A stretch of 39,503 bases of DNA from an uncultured Prevotella sp. (GTDB lineage: Bacteria; Bacteroidota; Bacteroidia; Bacteroidales; Bacteroidaceae): the NCBI GenBank assembly GCA_946409435.1, contig CAMJWJ010000007.1, forward strand, positions 1 to 39,503, written 5' to 3'. The translations under genes were made by a program, and so were the position numbers. Within the stretch, counting starts at the first letter, position 1, and every line of letters begins with the position of its first letter. Positions 1 to 7,183 of the stretch are shown in pieces. Below the pieces are notes generated by a model. The model had not been told where the DNA came from. It ran no database searches and saw only the letters and a list, made by a program, of their open reading frames with translations.

Positions 1-100
1 TCCCACACTTCTCACACCTAAAGGTATGAGTGTGGCGTTGCAATCCCACACCTAATGGTGTGGGCGTGGTAGGTGTGGGAAGTGTGGGAAGTGTGGGTTC
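1..100. repeat. REP-like paired hairpins plus a 9-bp tandem repeat
   Basis: This stretch lies 3' of the minus-strand glycan operon. Positions 45-64 form a perfect 8-bp stem (CCCACACC / GGTGTGGG) with a TAAT loop. Positions 3-35 form a related imperfect stem of 5, 4 and 3 bp with a TAAA loop. A 9-bp unit (AAGTGTGGG) follows about three times at 71-98. Two similar imperfect palindromes side by side resemble REP/BIME elements of other bacteria. A RAYT-like gene sits about 3.3 kb away in the adjoining operon, so a link is possible but unproven. Confidence 0.6.
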
Positions 101-241
101 TTTTTTCCTTTTCCCTTACTATATGCGCGCACGCGCGTAGAGGGTGACGCAGCGCCGAAGTCAACAATCAGCAAACTTAGAGTGAAATCTGTGGTAAACG
201 AACCTTCCACACCACGAGAAACACAGGCACTCTTGACTCGC
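101..241. other. Intergenic stretch 3' of the glycan operon, with an alternating purine-pyrimidine run
   Basis: No gene is visible. Positions 120-139 are a perfect 20-nt alternating pyrimidine-purine run with a GCGCGC core, which could adopt Z-DNA or a small cruciform. No T-tract follows it on the minus strand, so I do not call it a terminator. Confidence 0.35.
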
Positions 242-1576
242 CTATAGCTCGATGAACTGATGCTGATAGAAAGCCTCGATGACCCGGACGATGGCATCGG
301 AGTGCTTTGTCTCGATATAGGTGAAGTCCTTGCCCGTCTGGATAGCTTTCAGGAACGACACAATCTCGTAGCGGATGCCCTCGCCGTCAAGCTGGTAGTA
401 GTAGCGCCGGTTGTCGGCGGGGTTTTCGTAACGTATCTCGAAGTAGTCGGTCTTCCACCATGGTGCTGGCACATAGACGTAGCCCTTGGTGCCCGACACC
501 GTCAGCTCGCCCTCGGACTTGACTCCCACACCGACCTTGATGGATGCTACAGCATGCGGATAGACGAAAGTCACCTTGGTGAACGCGTCGAAGTCCTCCT
601 TCAACAGCTGGCTGGCTATCTGGAAAGTGCTGTACTCCGTGCCTAATATCTGAAGGATGGGCAACAGGGCGGTAGGTCCCCAGGCGCAGATGCTGTTCCA
701 CTTATGGGTGAGGTGCTTCGGGTCACGTCCCTCCAGGTCTGACAGACTGGTACAGACGGCATCGACCGAAACCGGCGTACCGATGACGCCACTCTTGACC
801 AGCAGCAGCATACGGTTGTAGGCCGTGGAGTAGGCCGTCTTGATACCGTCGGAGAGCACGAGGCCTTTCTCGCTGGCAATGCCACGCAGCTCGTCCAGCT
901 GGCTTTCCTGTAAGGCTATCGGCGACTCACACAATACGTGCTTGCCCTTCAGCAAGGCCTCCTTGACCTGCTGGTAGTGCTTGGTGGGCTGTGAGATGAT
1001 GTACACGGCATCCGACTTGTCCAGCAGTTCCTGATAGGTGGCCGTCTCGCGGGCCATGGCTTTCAGCTCACTGGTCAGGCTGCTGTAGTCCTCGGAGTAG
1101 ATGCCGCTGATGATGACGCCATTCACGTAGTGGCTCTCCTTCTCGAACTTGTTGATGATGCGCGACTCGCCGACGATGCCGATGCGCAGCTCGCCCTTCT
1201 CGGCACGTATGTCCGTGCTGGAGACGCCCGTCGTACGCTCCAGGTAGACCACCTTGCAGTACTCCTGCAGATAGTCGAACTTGCCCTTCCAGTCGGAACC
1301 GACGGTGAAGATGTCCACGCCGTAGCGCTTGATGTCGTCGATCTTCTGACCTTCGTACTCCTCAACGATAATCTCGTCGGCTATGCCCGTAGCGCGGACA
1401 GCCTCGATGCGCTCTATCAGCGACTGCTGTACGTTGATCTTGCCGCGGGCCTGGTCGAAGGTGTCGGCCGTGATGCCCACAATCAGGTAGTCGCCCAAAG
1501 CCTTGGCCCGCTCCAGCAGGCGTATGTGGCCGCGGTGCAGCAGGTCGTAAGTGCCGTATGTGATAACTTTCGTCAT
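242..1576 (-). CDS. Fused TagD-like cytidylyltransferase / Gfo-Idh-MocA oxidoreductase-like protein
   Basis: 444 aa and apparently two enzymes in one chain. Residues 1-125 are a nucleotidyltransferase of the glycerol-3-phosphate cytidylyltransferase type: YGTYDLLHRGH carries the HxGH site (H14, H17) and GVSSTDIR (117-124) matches the ISSTxxR signature. From about residue 130 a Gfo/Idh/MocA-type dinucleotide fold follows (GIVGES at 133-138). The usual EKP motif reads ESP (217-219), so the lysine important for catalysis in that family is absent. The C-terminal half looks full length. It is the last gene of a coupled operon, 2 nt after a GT2 gene. By analogy with TarI-TarJ fusions it may make a CDP-activated polyol for the polymer built by the operon. 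The domain calls are firm; the substrate is unknown. Confidence 0.85.
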   Translation of the reverse strand: MTKVITYGTYDLLHRGHIRLLERAKALGDYLIVGITADTFDQARGKINVQQSLIERIEAVRATGIADEIIVEEYEGQKIDDIKRYGVDIFTVGSDWKGKFDYLQEYCKVVYLERTTGVSSTDIRAEKGELRIGIVGESRIINKFEKESHYVNGVIISGIYSEDYSSLTSELKAMARETATYQELLDKSDAVYIISQPTKHYQQVKEALLKGKHVLCESPIALQESQLDELRGIASEKGLVLSDGIKTAYSTAYNRMLLLVKSGVIGTPVSVDAVCTSLSDLEGRDPKHLTHKWNSICAWGPTALLPILQILGTEYSTFQIASQLLKEDFDAFTKVTFVYPHAVASIKVGVGVKSEGELTVSGTKGYVYVPAPWWKTDYFEIRYENPADNRRYYYQLDGEGIRYEIVSFLKAIQTGKDFTYIETKHSDAIVRVIEAFYQHQFIEL

Positions 1577-1578
1577 AA

Positions 1579-2403
1579 TTACAATACTTTTTCTGTTGTG
1601 TTTACAAGAGGGATATGTTTGAACCGTGCATTGAACCAGCGCATCAGCCTACCCAGCAGTCTGACGAAGGGGTACAGGCTCCGAAAGGCCGAAAGCACTA
1701 CGAAATCATCTATCAGCTCATGGCTGATGAAGGCGAAGCGCTGATAGTCCGCAACATAGAACGGACTGACTACTTCGGAGATGATGCGCTGCTTTTCAAG
1801 ACGGATGTCGCGCCAGCGCTGCTTGCTCAGTCCACCGCCTTCACAGATGGCCAGAATGTCGGGAATGCATGAGACGGTAGCCTGCTCCCTTGCCAACGGC
1901 TCAACGACGGACTTCAAGTCGGCAGCCACGCGATACGACTCGTCAAAGCCATACTTCTGTAACAGCTCCTTGCGGTAGTAGACAGCCTGATGGTTGATGC
2001 CTATCGCCAGTATGTCGTAGAGCGTCATCTGCGGAGGCACCGTCCTGACTTGTCCGCCGTAGGTTTCTCCACCGAGGATGATGTCGCCAGACGACGCGTT
2101 CACCACATCCAGCACACCAGCGTGTGCAAACATGTCGCCGGCATTCATGAACACCACATAGTCGCCAGTGACATGCTTGATGCCTTTGTTCATGGCATTA
2201 TAGATGCCCGTATCCTTTTCCGATATGGCTGTGGTGACGATGTCGGCAGCATCCGCGAGCACATCGTGGGTGTTGTCTGTGCTGGCACCGTCGATGACGA
2301 TTGTCTCCCGCTCCTTATAGCTCAGCGAGCGTATGCTCTGCAGCGTACGTGACAGACCGTCAGCATTGTTGCGCGTGACGACAATGATGGAATACTTTCT
2401 CAT
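1579..2403 (-). CDS. GT2-family glycosyltransferase
   Basis: 274 aa. The N-terminus has the GT-A start (YSIIVVTRNNADGLSRT), then IDGASTDNT, the EKDTGIYNAMNKG motif and FMNAGD in the position of the metal-binding DxD. This pattern is typical of the WcaA-like GT2 subgroup whose members begin 'KISIITVtyN' and carry 'DkGIYDAMNKG'. The last ~70 residues are more hydrophobic and may contact the membrane. The protein is probably cytoplasmic, adding one sugar to a lipid-linked repeat unit. Its start overlaps the upstream GT2 stop by 4 nt (ATGA), which suggests translational coupling. Donor and acceptor cannot be inferred. Confidence 0.92.
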   Translation of the reverse strand: MRKYSIIVVTRNNADGLSRTLQSIRSLSYKERETIVIDGASTDNTHDVLADAADIVTTAISEKDTGIYNAMNKGIKHVTGDYVVFMNAGDMFAHAGVLDVVNASSGDIILGGETYGGQVRTVPPQMTLYDILAIGINHQAVYYRKELLQKYGFDESYRVAADLKSVVEPLAREQATVSCIPDILAICEGGGLSKQRWRDIRLEKQRIISEVVSPFYVADYQRFAFISHELIDDFVVLSAFRSLYPFVRLLGRLMRWFNARFKHIPLVNTTEKVL

Positions 2404-3329
2404 AAGCCGGTTTTTGTGGTTTTTAGCAAGTTTTGATACAGTCTTATGCCAATCACTGACAGCCGTGGTGGCAGCAGCCAGAACATGCGGTGCAACAGCG
2501 GCACACCGGCAGGTAGCGGCGAGGGTATGACCTGAGCGTAATAGCTTTGCCGTACGCTGGCATCGCCATGGAGAAGGAACCGCTCATACTGCTTGATCTG
2601 GCGAAGCACGTAGTCGGCCTGATAGTACGGCCACTCGGCGTGTAACACCTGACGCAGTTGGGCGTCGTAGGCTTTTTCCAAGTCCAGCGTGCGCCGCCGG
2701 CTGTTGGGGACACCGATGCTGTAGCGATAGACGCAGTCGGTAATGAAATGAACGCGTGGGTGCTTCATCAGCATCTTCAGCTGCGTCAGCAGGTCCTCGC
2801 CCTCGATGATGTTGCGCGGTGTGTCGAGGCAGTCGGCCACCAGGTCACGCCGGCAGATCAGTCCCCAGAGTATGGGGAAGCGGTTCTTGTTGGCCACGAT
2901 GGCCTTCACCATCGGCTTCAGGTCGGGCTGGTCACCCTGATAGAGCATGGGCGACTCCTGACCATGCTGGGTGACAAAGCGTCCTATCACCTCGTCGGCA
3001 CCCGTCCGCTCGATGGCCGAATGAAGCGTCTGCAAGGCGTGCGGCAACAGCTCGTCGTCGGCATCAAGGAACATGATGTAGCGGCCTTCGGCATGGGCTA
3101 CACCCTGCCGGCGGGCGGCTGTCACACCGCTGTTGTCGACATGGAACACCCGTAGCCGCTTCTCTCGTGCGGCCCACCGGTCGCAGATGTCACCGGACCC
3201 GTCGGTAGAGCCGTCGTCGACAGCCACCACCTCGAAGGCGGCAAAGTCCTGTGCAAAGGTGCTCTCGAAACATTGATCGAGGTACGGAGCCTTGTTATAG
3301 ACTGGTATGATTACTGATATCTCCATCAT
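2400..3329 (-). CDS. GT2-family glycosyltransferase
   Basis: 309 aa. It shows the classical GT2 signature: SVIIPVYNKAPYLDQC at the N-terminus, DDGSTDGSGDICD for nucleotide binding, and FLDADDEL carrying the metal-binding DxD. The C-terminal third is basic and aromatic and lacks clear membrane spans. The start is the ATG at 3329, which overlaps the stop of the preceding RAYT-like gene by 4 nt; its own stop overlaps the next GT2 by 4 nt. With the flippase at the head of the operon, the two transferases probably assemble an undecaprenyl-linked oligosaccharide. A precise sugar specificity cannot be given. Confidence 0.93.
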   Translation of the reverse strand: MMEISVIIPVYNKAPYLDQCFESTFAQDFAAFEVVAVDDGSTDGSGDICDRWAAREKRLRVFHVDNSGVTAARRQGVAHAEGRYIMFLDADDELLPHALQTLHSAIERTGADEVIGRFVTQHGQESPMLYQGDQPDLKPMVKAIVANKNRFPILWGLICRRDLVADCLDTPRNIIEGEDLLTQLKMLMKHPRVHFITDCVYRYSIGVPNSRRRTLDLEKAYDAQLRQVLHAEWPYYQADYVLRQIKQYERFLLHGDASVRQSYYAQVIPSPLPAGVPLLHRMFWLLPPRLSVIGIRLYQNLLKTTKTGL

Positions 3330-4453
3330 TTATTGTTCGATTGACTAAGTTCCAGGGCCATCAGGTTCATCTGCTGGCAGAGATAGGCCGTCAGTTTTCT
3401 ACGCTCGTTCTTGTGCTCCCAGGCCGAAAGCATCAGCAGGCGGCCTTCGGCACACGCATAGAACTGTTCGCCAGCAGGTTTCGACAAGGGTGTAAAGCCG
3501 TTGGCCATGACGACGATGGTGGGCAGTCCGGTATCAAAGGCGGTGCGCATCACCTTCTTTTCGCCTGGCGAGATGGCTGGCGAGACGAGCACCGTACCAC
3601 TCCGGGCAAGCGACATGTAGCGGGAGACCTCGGCGTCAAGTTGTTCACCCGTCACTCTGCGGGAGACCCGCACGGCAACCCGTCGTGGTGCTGACAGCAA
3701 CAGCCGATTGCCTATCCCGTTATAGGTGTAGGAGCCGATACGGAGATTGAAGAAAGGCCGCAGCAGCTCAGGCTTGGCGCGTTTGGTCATCAGCCGGCGG
3801 GGGTTGTCGGCCAGATAGTCCTTCCAGCGCTTTAGTTCGTCGTAGCTCTTCAGTATCAGGTCGTTATAGTTAGGGGCAAAGAGCGGGACTAAGTGGGATG
3901 GAGCAGCTGAAGACGAGGCGGAGGGCGAGACAGGGGGCGAGGCAGAGGGCTGTGACGAAGCCACAGCCTGCATCGAAACAGGGCATGTTGAAGAGAAGGC
4001 CCCTTCCGGCCGGTTTTGTGTAGGCTGCGGCTTTGTCGCAGCGGAGCCTAAGAGTGCGCTGAAAATGCGATTGCAGCCGGTCTTGAAACCAGTGATTACC
4101 TGACTGAGGTGTACAGGAAGCGGCTCTCGGACGTAGAGAATGCCGTGCAGGTGGTCGGGCATCATCTGCAGTCCCATGACTTCTATTTGCTGATAGTGGT
4201 TGGGGATTCCCATCCACTCCTTGCTGACAGCATTGCCTAAGGGTGTCAGCTCAATGTATGGCGCATGGTTGCTGCCAGGTGCAGCATTGATGTCACCCTT
4301 CAAGGTACCAAAAAGTGGCTTCCTGCCTTCGACCTCTATGGTTATCATATAAATCCTGCGACCACGATAGTCGTTGTAGTCGTCGCGCCGTTTCATCGAG
4401 GGTTTCTTCTTGCCGGCGAACTTTTTTTTCTCTTCACGTTTCTTCTCGTCCAT
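3326..4453 (-). CDS. RAYT-like Y1 (HUH) transposase-family protein with an extra C-terminal domain
   Basis: 375 aa from the ATG at 4453, which overlaps the flippase stop (TGATG); a longer upstream reading would lie inside the flippase gene. After a lysine-rich start, residues ~33-240 show the IS200/REP-associated tyrosine transposase fold: MMPDHLHG gives the HUH pair H101/H103, and KDYLADNPRR supplies the likely catalytic Y213. A Ser/Ala/Pro-rich segment (about 138-188) interrupts the domain. The C-terminal ~135 residues (YNGIGNR, then VSPAISPGEKK, ANGF, KPAGEQF) look like a separate Rossmann-type, possibly DprA-like or SLOG-like, domain. No IS ends are seen, and it is coupled to its neighbours on both sides. 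It is therefore better read as a resident HUH nuclease than as an active transposon. Its role in a glycan operon is unknown. Confidence 0.85.
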   Translation of the reverse strand: MDEKKREEKKKFAGKKKPSMKRRDDYNDYRGRRIYMITIEVEGRKPLFGTLKGDINAAPGSNHAPYIELTPLGNAVSKEWMGIPNHYQQIEVMGLQMMPDHLHGILYVREPLPVHLSQVITGFKTGCNRIFSALLGSAATKPQPTQNRPEGAFSSTCPVSMQAVASSQPSASPPVSPSASSSAAPSHLVPLFAPNYNDLILKSYDELKRWKDYLADNPRRLMTKRAKPELLRPFFNLRIGSYTYNGIGNRLLLSAPRRVAVRVSRRVTGEQLDAEVSRYMSLARSGTVLVSPAISPGEKKVMRTAFDTGLPTIVVMANGFTPLSKPAGEQFYACAEGRLLMLSAWEHKNERRKLTAYLCQQMNLMALELSQSNNK

Positions 4454-5886
4454 CACTTCCTTCGGATAAATTGCAGGCATTCGTTGAGGATAGCCACGTT
4501 CAGCAGTCGCATGACGACGTAGTAGAGCACAGCCGCCAAGGCGATGCGCACCACCAGCAGCAGCCAGAGACTGTTGACCGACAGGGTTGCGTAGTGGGTG
4601 GCCAGCATGACGGCAGCAGCGATGACCATGAAGGGAACCACATCCTTGAAGACGTCCAGCAGGCGCAGTCCGATAAGTCGCTTGGCAAAGGGCAGCCATG
4701 CTCCAAACCACAGGATGTTGAAGGCACTATAGGCTATCACCATGATGGTGATGCCGTGGCGATAGAACAACAGGATGATAACCAGTTGCAGCACGATCTG
4801 GCCGATGTTCAGCCACATATTGATGTCGCTGCGCCCATGACTGATGACGAGGTTCTGGTAGAGCGTGAAGAGTGGCATGAAAGCACCGCTGACACAGAGA
4901 ATCTGCAGCAACGGGATGCAGTCTTTCCATATCTCGCCGATGGTACAGAGGATAAACTCCTCGGCCACCAGAGCCAAGCCGAAGAGTGCCGGGAAAGAGA
5001 GGAACGACGTGAAGCGCAGCATCTTCCGAAACACCTGTAACTCGCGGTCCTTCTCGTCGCGCACGCTGACCAGCACGGGCTGGGCCACCTGTCCCACCAT
5101 GCCGCCGACGGTCAGGAAGGCCATCGAGTCCCACTTGTAGGCCTGGAAGAAGTTTCCCACCACCCGCGCATCGCGGAAGAGACGCCCGAAGATGACCGTC
5201 AGCATGTTCTGGTTGACGGTGTTGACTATCATGGTAACCAGGATCTTCATCGAGAACGAGAAAGTCTGGCGGATATAGTCAAAAGAGAAGGCGAGCGAGG
5301 GTTTCCACTTGACGTAGTAGAAGCGCCCCAGCACCAACATCGCAGCATTGACCACCTGCTGTCCGGCCAGGCTCCAGTAGGCCATCCCGCTTAGTGCCAT
5401 GGCGATAGCCGAACTACCGGAAACGACCAGGGCACAGAGGTTGACGATGGTTATCTCGCGGTTCATCATGTTCTTCACCATGTAGGCGTGGGTGGAAATG
5501 CCGAACGACGAGATGAAGAATGACAGGAAGAGAAAGCGCGACAGGTCCGTCAGCCGTGGCTGGTGGAAGAACTGAGCGATGAGCGGAGCTGACAGAAAAA
5601 GCAGTATATAGAGACTTCCGCCCATCAGGATGTTAAACCAGAACACACTGTTATACTGCTGGGGCGTTGGCTCCTTCTCGTTGATGAGTGCCGTGGAGAA
5701 TCCGCTCGACTGCAAATTGCCGGCGATGGCCGAGAAGATGGCCAGCATGCCGATGAGTCCTGCGTCTTCCGGGGTGACATGGTTCAGGATGATGATGCCG
5801 ATGAGCAGGTTCAGCACCTGCATGGTGCTGTTGTTTACGGCACCCCACATCAGTCCCTTGGCTGTCTTTTCCTTTAAATTCTCCAT
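4453..5886 (-). CDS. Polysaccharide flippase (Wzx/MATE-like, MOP superfamily)
   Basis: 477 aa. The start MENLKEKTAKGLMWG at 5886 matches the typical N-terminus of Wzx-type flippases and lies 9 nt after a TAATTTTG promoter box. A longer in-frame reading to 6015 would run through that promoter and into the divergent gene, so I reject it. The chain has many hydrophobic spans, expected to be 12-14, with polar loops such as GRLFRDARVVGNFFQAYKWDS. It probably moves undecaprenyl-linked oligosaccharide across the inner membrane. It is first gene of the operon, and its stop overlaps the RAYT-like start. A second, distinct flippase lies at 26462-27913. Confidence 0.93.
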   Translation of the reverse strand: MENLKEKTAKGLMWGAVNNSTMQVLNLLIGIIILNHVTPEDAGLIGMLAIFSAIAGNLQSSGFSTALINEKEPTPQQYNSVFWFNILMGGSLYILLFLSAPLIAQFFHQPRLTDLSRFLFLSFFISSFGISTHAYMVKNMMNREITIVNLCALVVSGSSAIAMALSGMAYWSLAGQQVVNAAMLVLGRFYYVKWKPSLAFSFDYIRQTFSFSMKILVTMIVNTVNQNMLTVIFGRLFRDARVVGNFFQAYKWDSMAFLTVGGMVGQVAQPVLVSVRDEKDRELQVFRKMLRFTSFLSFPALFGLALVAEEFILCTIGEIWKDCIPLLQILCVSGAFMPLFTLYQNLVISHGRSDINMWLNIGQIVLQLVIILLFYRHGITIMVIAYSAFNILWFGAWLPFAKRLIGLRLLDVFKDVVPFMVIAAAVMLATHYATLSVNSLWLLLVVRIALAAVLYYVVMRLLNVAILNECLQFIRRK

Positions 5887-5895
5887 TACAAAGTG

Positions 5896-5926
5896 CAAAA
5901 TTACGTATTTTATTTGGAACATCAAA
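5896..5926 (-). promoter_or_regulatory. Promoter of the flippase/glycan operon
   Basis: Read on the minus strand: TTTG (5926-5923), a 19-bp spacer, then TAATTTTG (5903-5896). This matches the Bacteroidota -33/-7 consensus. Only 9 nt separate the -7 box from the ATG at 5886, so the transcript should be nearly leaderless. The -33 box lies inside the footprint of the divergent acyltransferase promoter. Confidence 0.75.
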
Positions 5927-5944
5927 CAAAAAGTATTATTTTTG
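5913..5944 (+). promoter_or_regulatory. Promoter of the acyltransferase gene
   Basis: TTTG (5913-5916), a 20-bp spacer, then TATTTTTG (5937-5944). The ATG begins at 5954, 9 nt after the box, predicting an almost leaderless mRNA. Its -33 box sits between the -7 and -33 boxes of the opposite promoter, so the two polymerases cannot bind at once. Confidence 0.75.
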
Positions 5945-5953
5945 CACACAAAT

Positions 5954-7045
5954 ATGGAAGAAGCAGTAGTTAAAAAGCCCCGCTTGGAGTGGCTTGACGC
6001 CCTCCGCGGCTTCACGATGATACTCGTGGTGGCCTACCACGTGGCTGACATGGGGTTCAGTGAGTCGTGGCGCCACTCGTCCAGCATGCCGTTCCTGGTA
6101 CTTTTCCGCATGCCGTTGTTCTTCTTTGTCAGTGGTTTCTTGGCCTATAAGGCTACGCAGGTGTGGGACATCCGCAACTTCGGTTCGCTGCTTTGGAAGA
6201 AGATCAAGGTGCAGACCATTCCCACCATTGTGTTCTTCCTGCTGGCCACCGCCCTGCTGAGCAAGAAGTTCTGGCCTGCCCTTGAGGACTCGCTGCACTC
6301 TCCATACAAGGGAGGCTACTGGTTCACCATCGTGCTGCTCTACATGTTCATTATCTACTACGTGTTCTCCTATTTAGAGAGTAAGCTGAAAGTGAAGTCG
6401 TGGATTCCCATCACACTGCTGTTCCTCGTATCACTGGCGTTCTACGAGAGCTGCTACCAGCCCAAGTACTTCTCGTGGGCCTTGGGCTACAAGGGAGCCA
6501 AGACAGCCACATACCAGTTCCTGATGGACACCAGCTTCGGGCAGTTGCTACTGTATTTCCCCTTCTTCCTGTATGGCAATATCGTGCACCGCTACTGGGA
6601 CAAGGCCGAGCGCATCATGGACTCTCGGTGGTTCTTCCCTATCGTGGTCACCATTGTCGTCTTTGCTACGATTGACGCATTGAAGTGGCACACCCTTCGC
6701 ATGACGTGGGCGGTCATTCCTCTGACGGTCTCCCGCTTTGGCTTGCTGACCATCACCTTCATGTATTTCCGCTACTACAAGCAATACTTCACTAAATTGT
6801 CGCCCATCGGTGCTTCCTTGCAATACATCGGGCGCCGTACGCTTGACGTCTATCTGCTCCACTTCCTCTTTATACCCGACCTACCCGGACTGGGCACCTT
6901 CTTCAATGCCCATTCCCACAACTTCGTCATCGACATCACGCTGTCGGTCATCGTGGCACTCTTGCTCATCGGTTTCTGTATCGTCACATCGAACATTCTC
7001 CGCATCAGCCCATTCTTCAAGAAATGGCTGTTCGGGCGGGGCTGA
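5954..7045 (+). CDS. Acyltransferase family 3 (OafA/WecH-like) membrane protein
   Basis: 363 aa. The start MEEAVVKKPRLEWLDALRG places the family's R/K-x-x-x-LDALRG motif near the N-terminus, and no other ATG sits between promoter and motif. About ten hydrophobic spans follow, with VVAYHVAD giving the conserved histidine of helix 1, and FRMPLFFFVSGFLAYK matching the family pattern for helix 2. Members transfer acetyl, succinyl or similar groups to sugars, lipids or peptidoglycan from inside the inner membrane. It diverges from the glycan operon, so O-acylation of that polymer is a fair guess. A small terminator follows. The longer ORF reading back to 5630 crosses the opposite gene and is rejected. 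Confidence 0.9.
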   Translation: MEEAVVKKPRLEWLDALRGFTMILVVAYHVADMGFSESWRHSSSMPFLVLFRMPLFFFVSGFLAYKATQVWDIRNFGSLLWKKIKVQTIPTIVFFLLATALLSKKFWPALEDSLHSPYKGGYWFTIVLLYMFIIYYVFSYLESKLKVKSWIPITLLFLVSLAFYESCYQPKYFSWALGYKGAKTATYQFLMDTSFGQLLLYFPFFLYGNIVHRYWDKAERIMDSRWFFPIVVTIVVFATIDALKWHTLRMTWAVIPLTVSRFGLLTITFMYFRYYKQYFTKLSPIGASLQYIGRRTLDVYLLHFLFIPDLPGLGTFFNAHSHNFVIDITLSVIVALLLIGFCIVTSNILRISPFFKKWLFGRG

Positions 7046-7052
7046 AAGTATT

Positions 7053-7073
7053 GAGAATTGACGAATGGGAAAT
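7053..7073. repeat. Short heptamer run
   Basis: Three degenerate 7-bp units (GAGAATT, GACGAAT, GGGAAAT) lie just after the acyltransferase stop. They are a small member of the 7-bp-period arrays found elsewhere in the window. Confidence 0.45.
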
Positions 7074-7116
7074 GAGGGCTGGCAGGTTGCATCAGCGAAA
7101 GTCTATGTTACATAAG

Positions 7117-7140
7117 AAAAGGCCGCATCGGCTTTTTTTT
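7117..7140 (+). terminator. Rho-independent terminator of the acyltransferase gene
   Basis: AAAAGGCCG and CGGCTTTTT form a 9-bp stem (one G-U) around a CAT loop and run into eight T. The next promoter box starts 2 nt later. Confidence 0.75.
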
Positions 7141-7142
7141 AT

Positions 7143-7150
7143 TACCTTTG
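7143..7150 (+). promoter_or_regulatory. -7 box of the glycan-degradation run
   Basis: TACCTTTG matches the Bacteroidota -7 consensus and lies 33 nt upstream of the ATG at 7184, directly after the terminator. No TTTG stands at the usual -33 distance; the terminator T-tract occupies that area. It is the only recognisable promoter for the run up to 18241. Confidence 0.65.
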
Positions 7151-7183
7151 CACGAAAATTTAAAAATAATCTAAACATAAAGT

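Noticed and set aside
120..139. Rho-independent terminator of the glycan operon
   Set aside because: The GC-rich alternating run can fold back, but no T-tract follows on the minus strand.
3326..4453. Complete IS200/IS605 insertion sequence
   Set aside because: No terminal hairpins or partner tnpB are visible, the neighbours overlap the gene on both sides, and the gene carries an extra C-terminal domain.
4454..4711. N-terminal extension of the RAYT-like protein
   Set aside because: It lies inside the flippase gene in another frame and encodes Cys/His/Arg-rich text typical of a shadow frame.
5887..6015. N-terminal extension of the flippase
   Set aside because: It would cross its own promoter and the start of the divergent acyltransferase gene; the residues are not like a flippase N-terminus.
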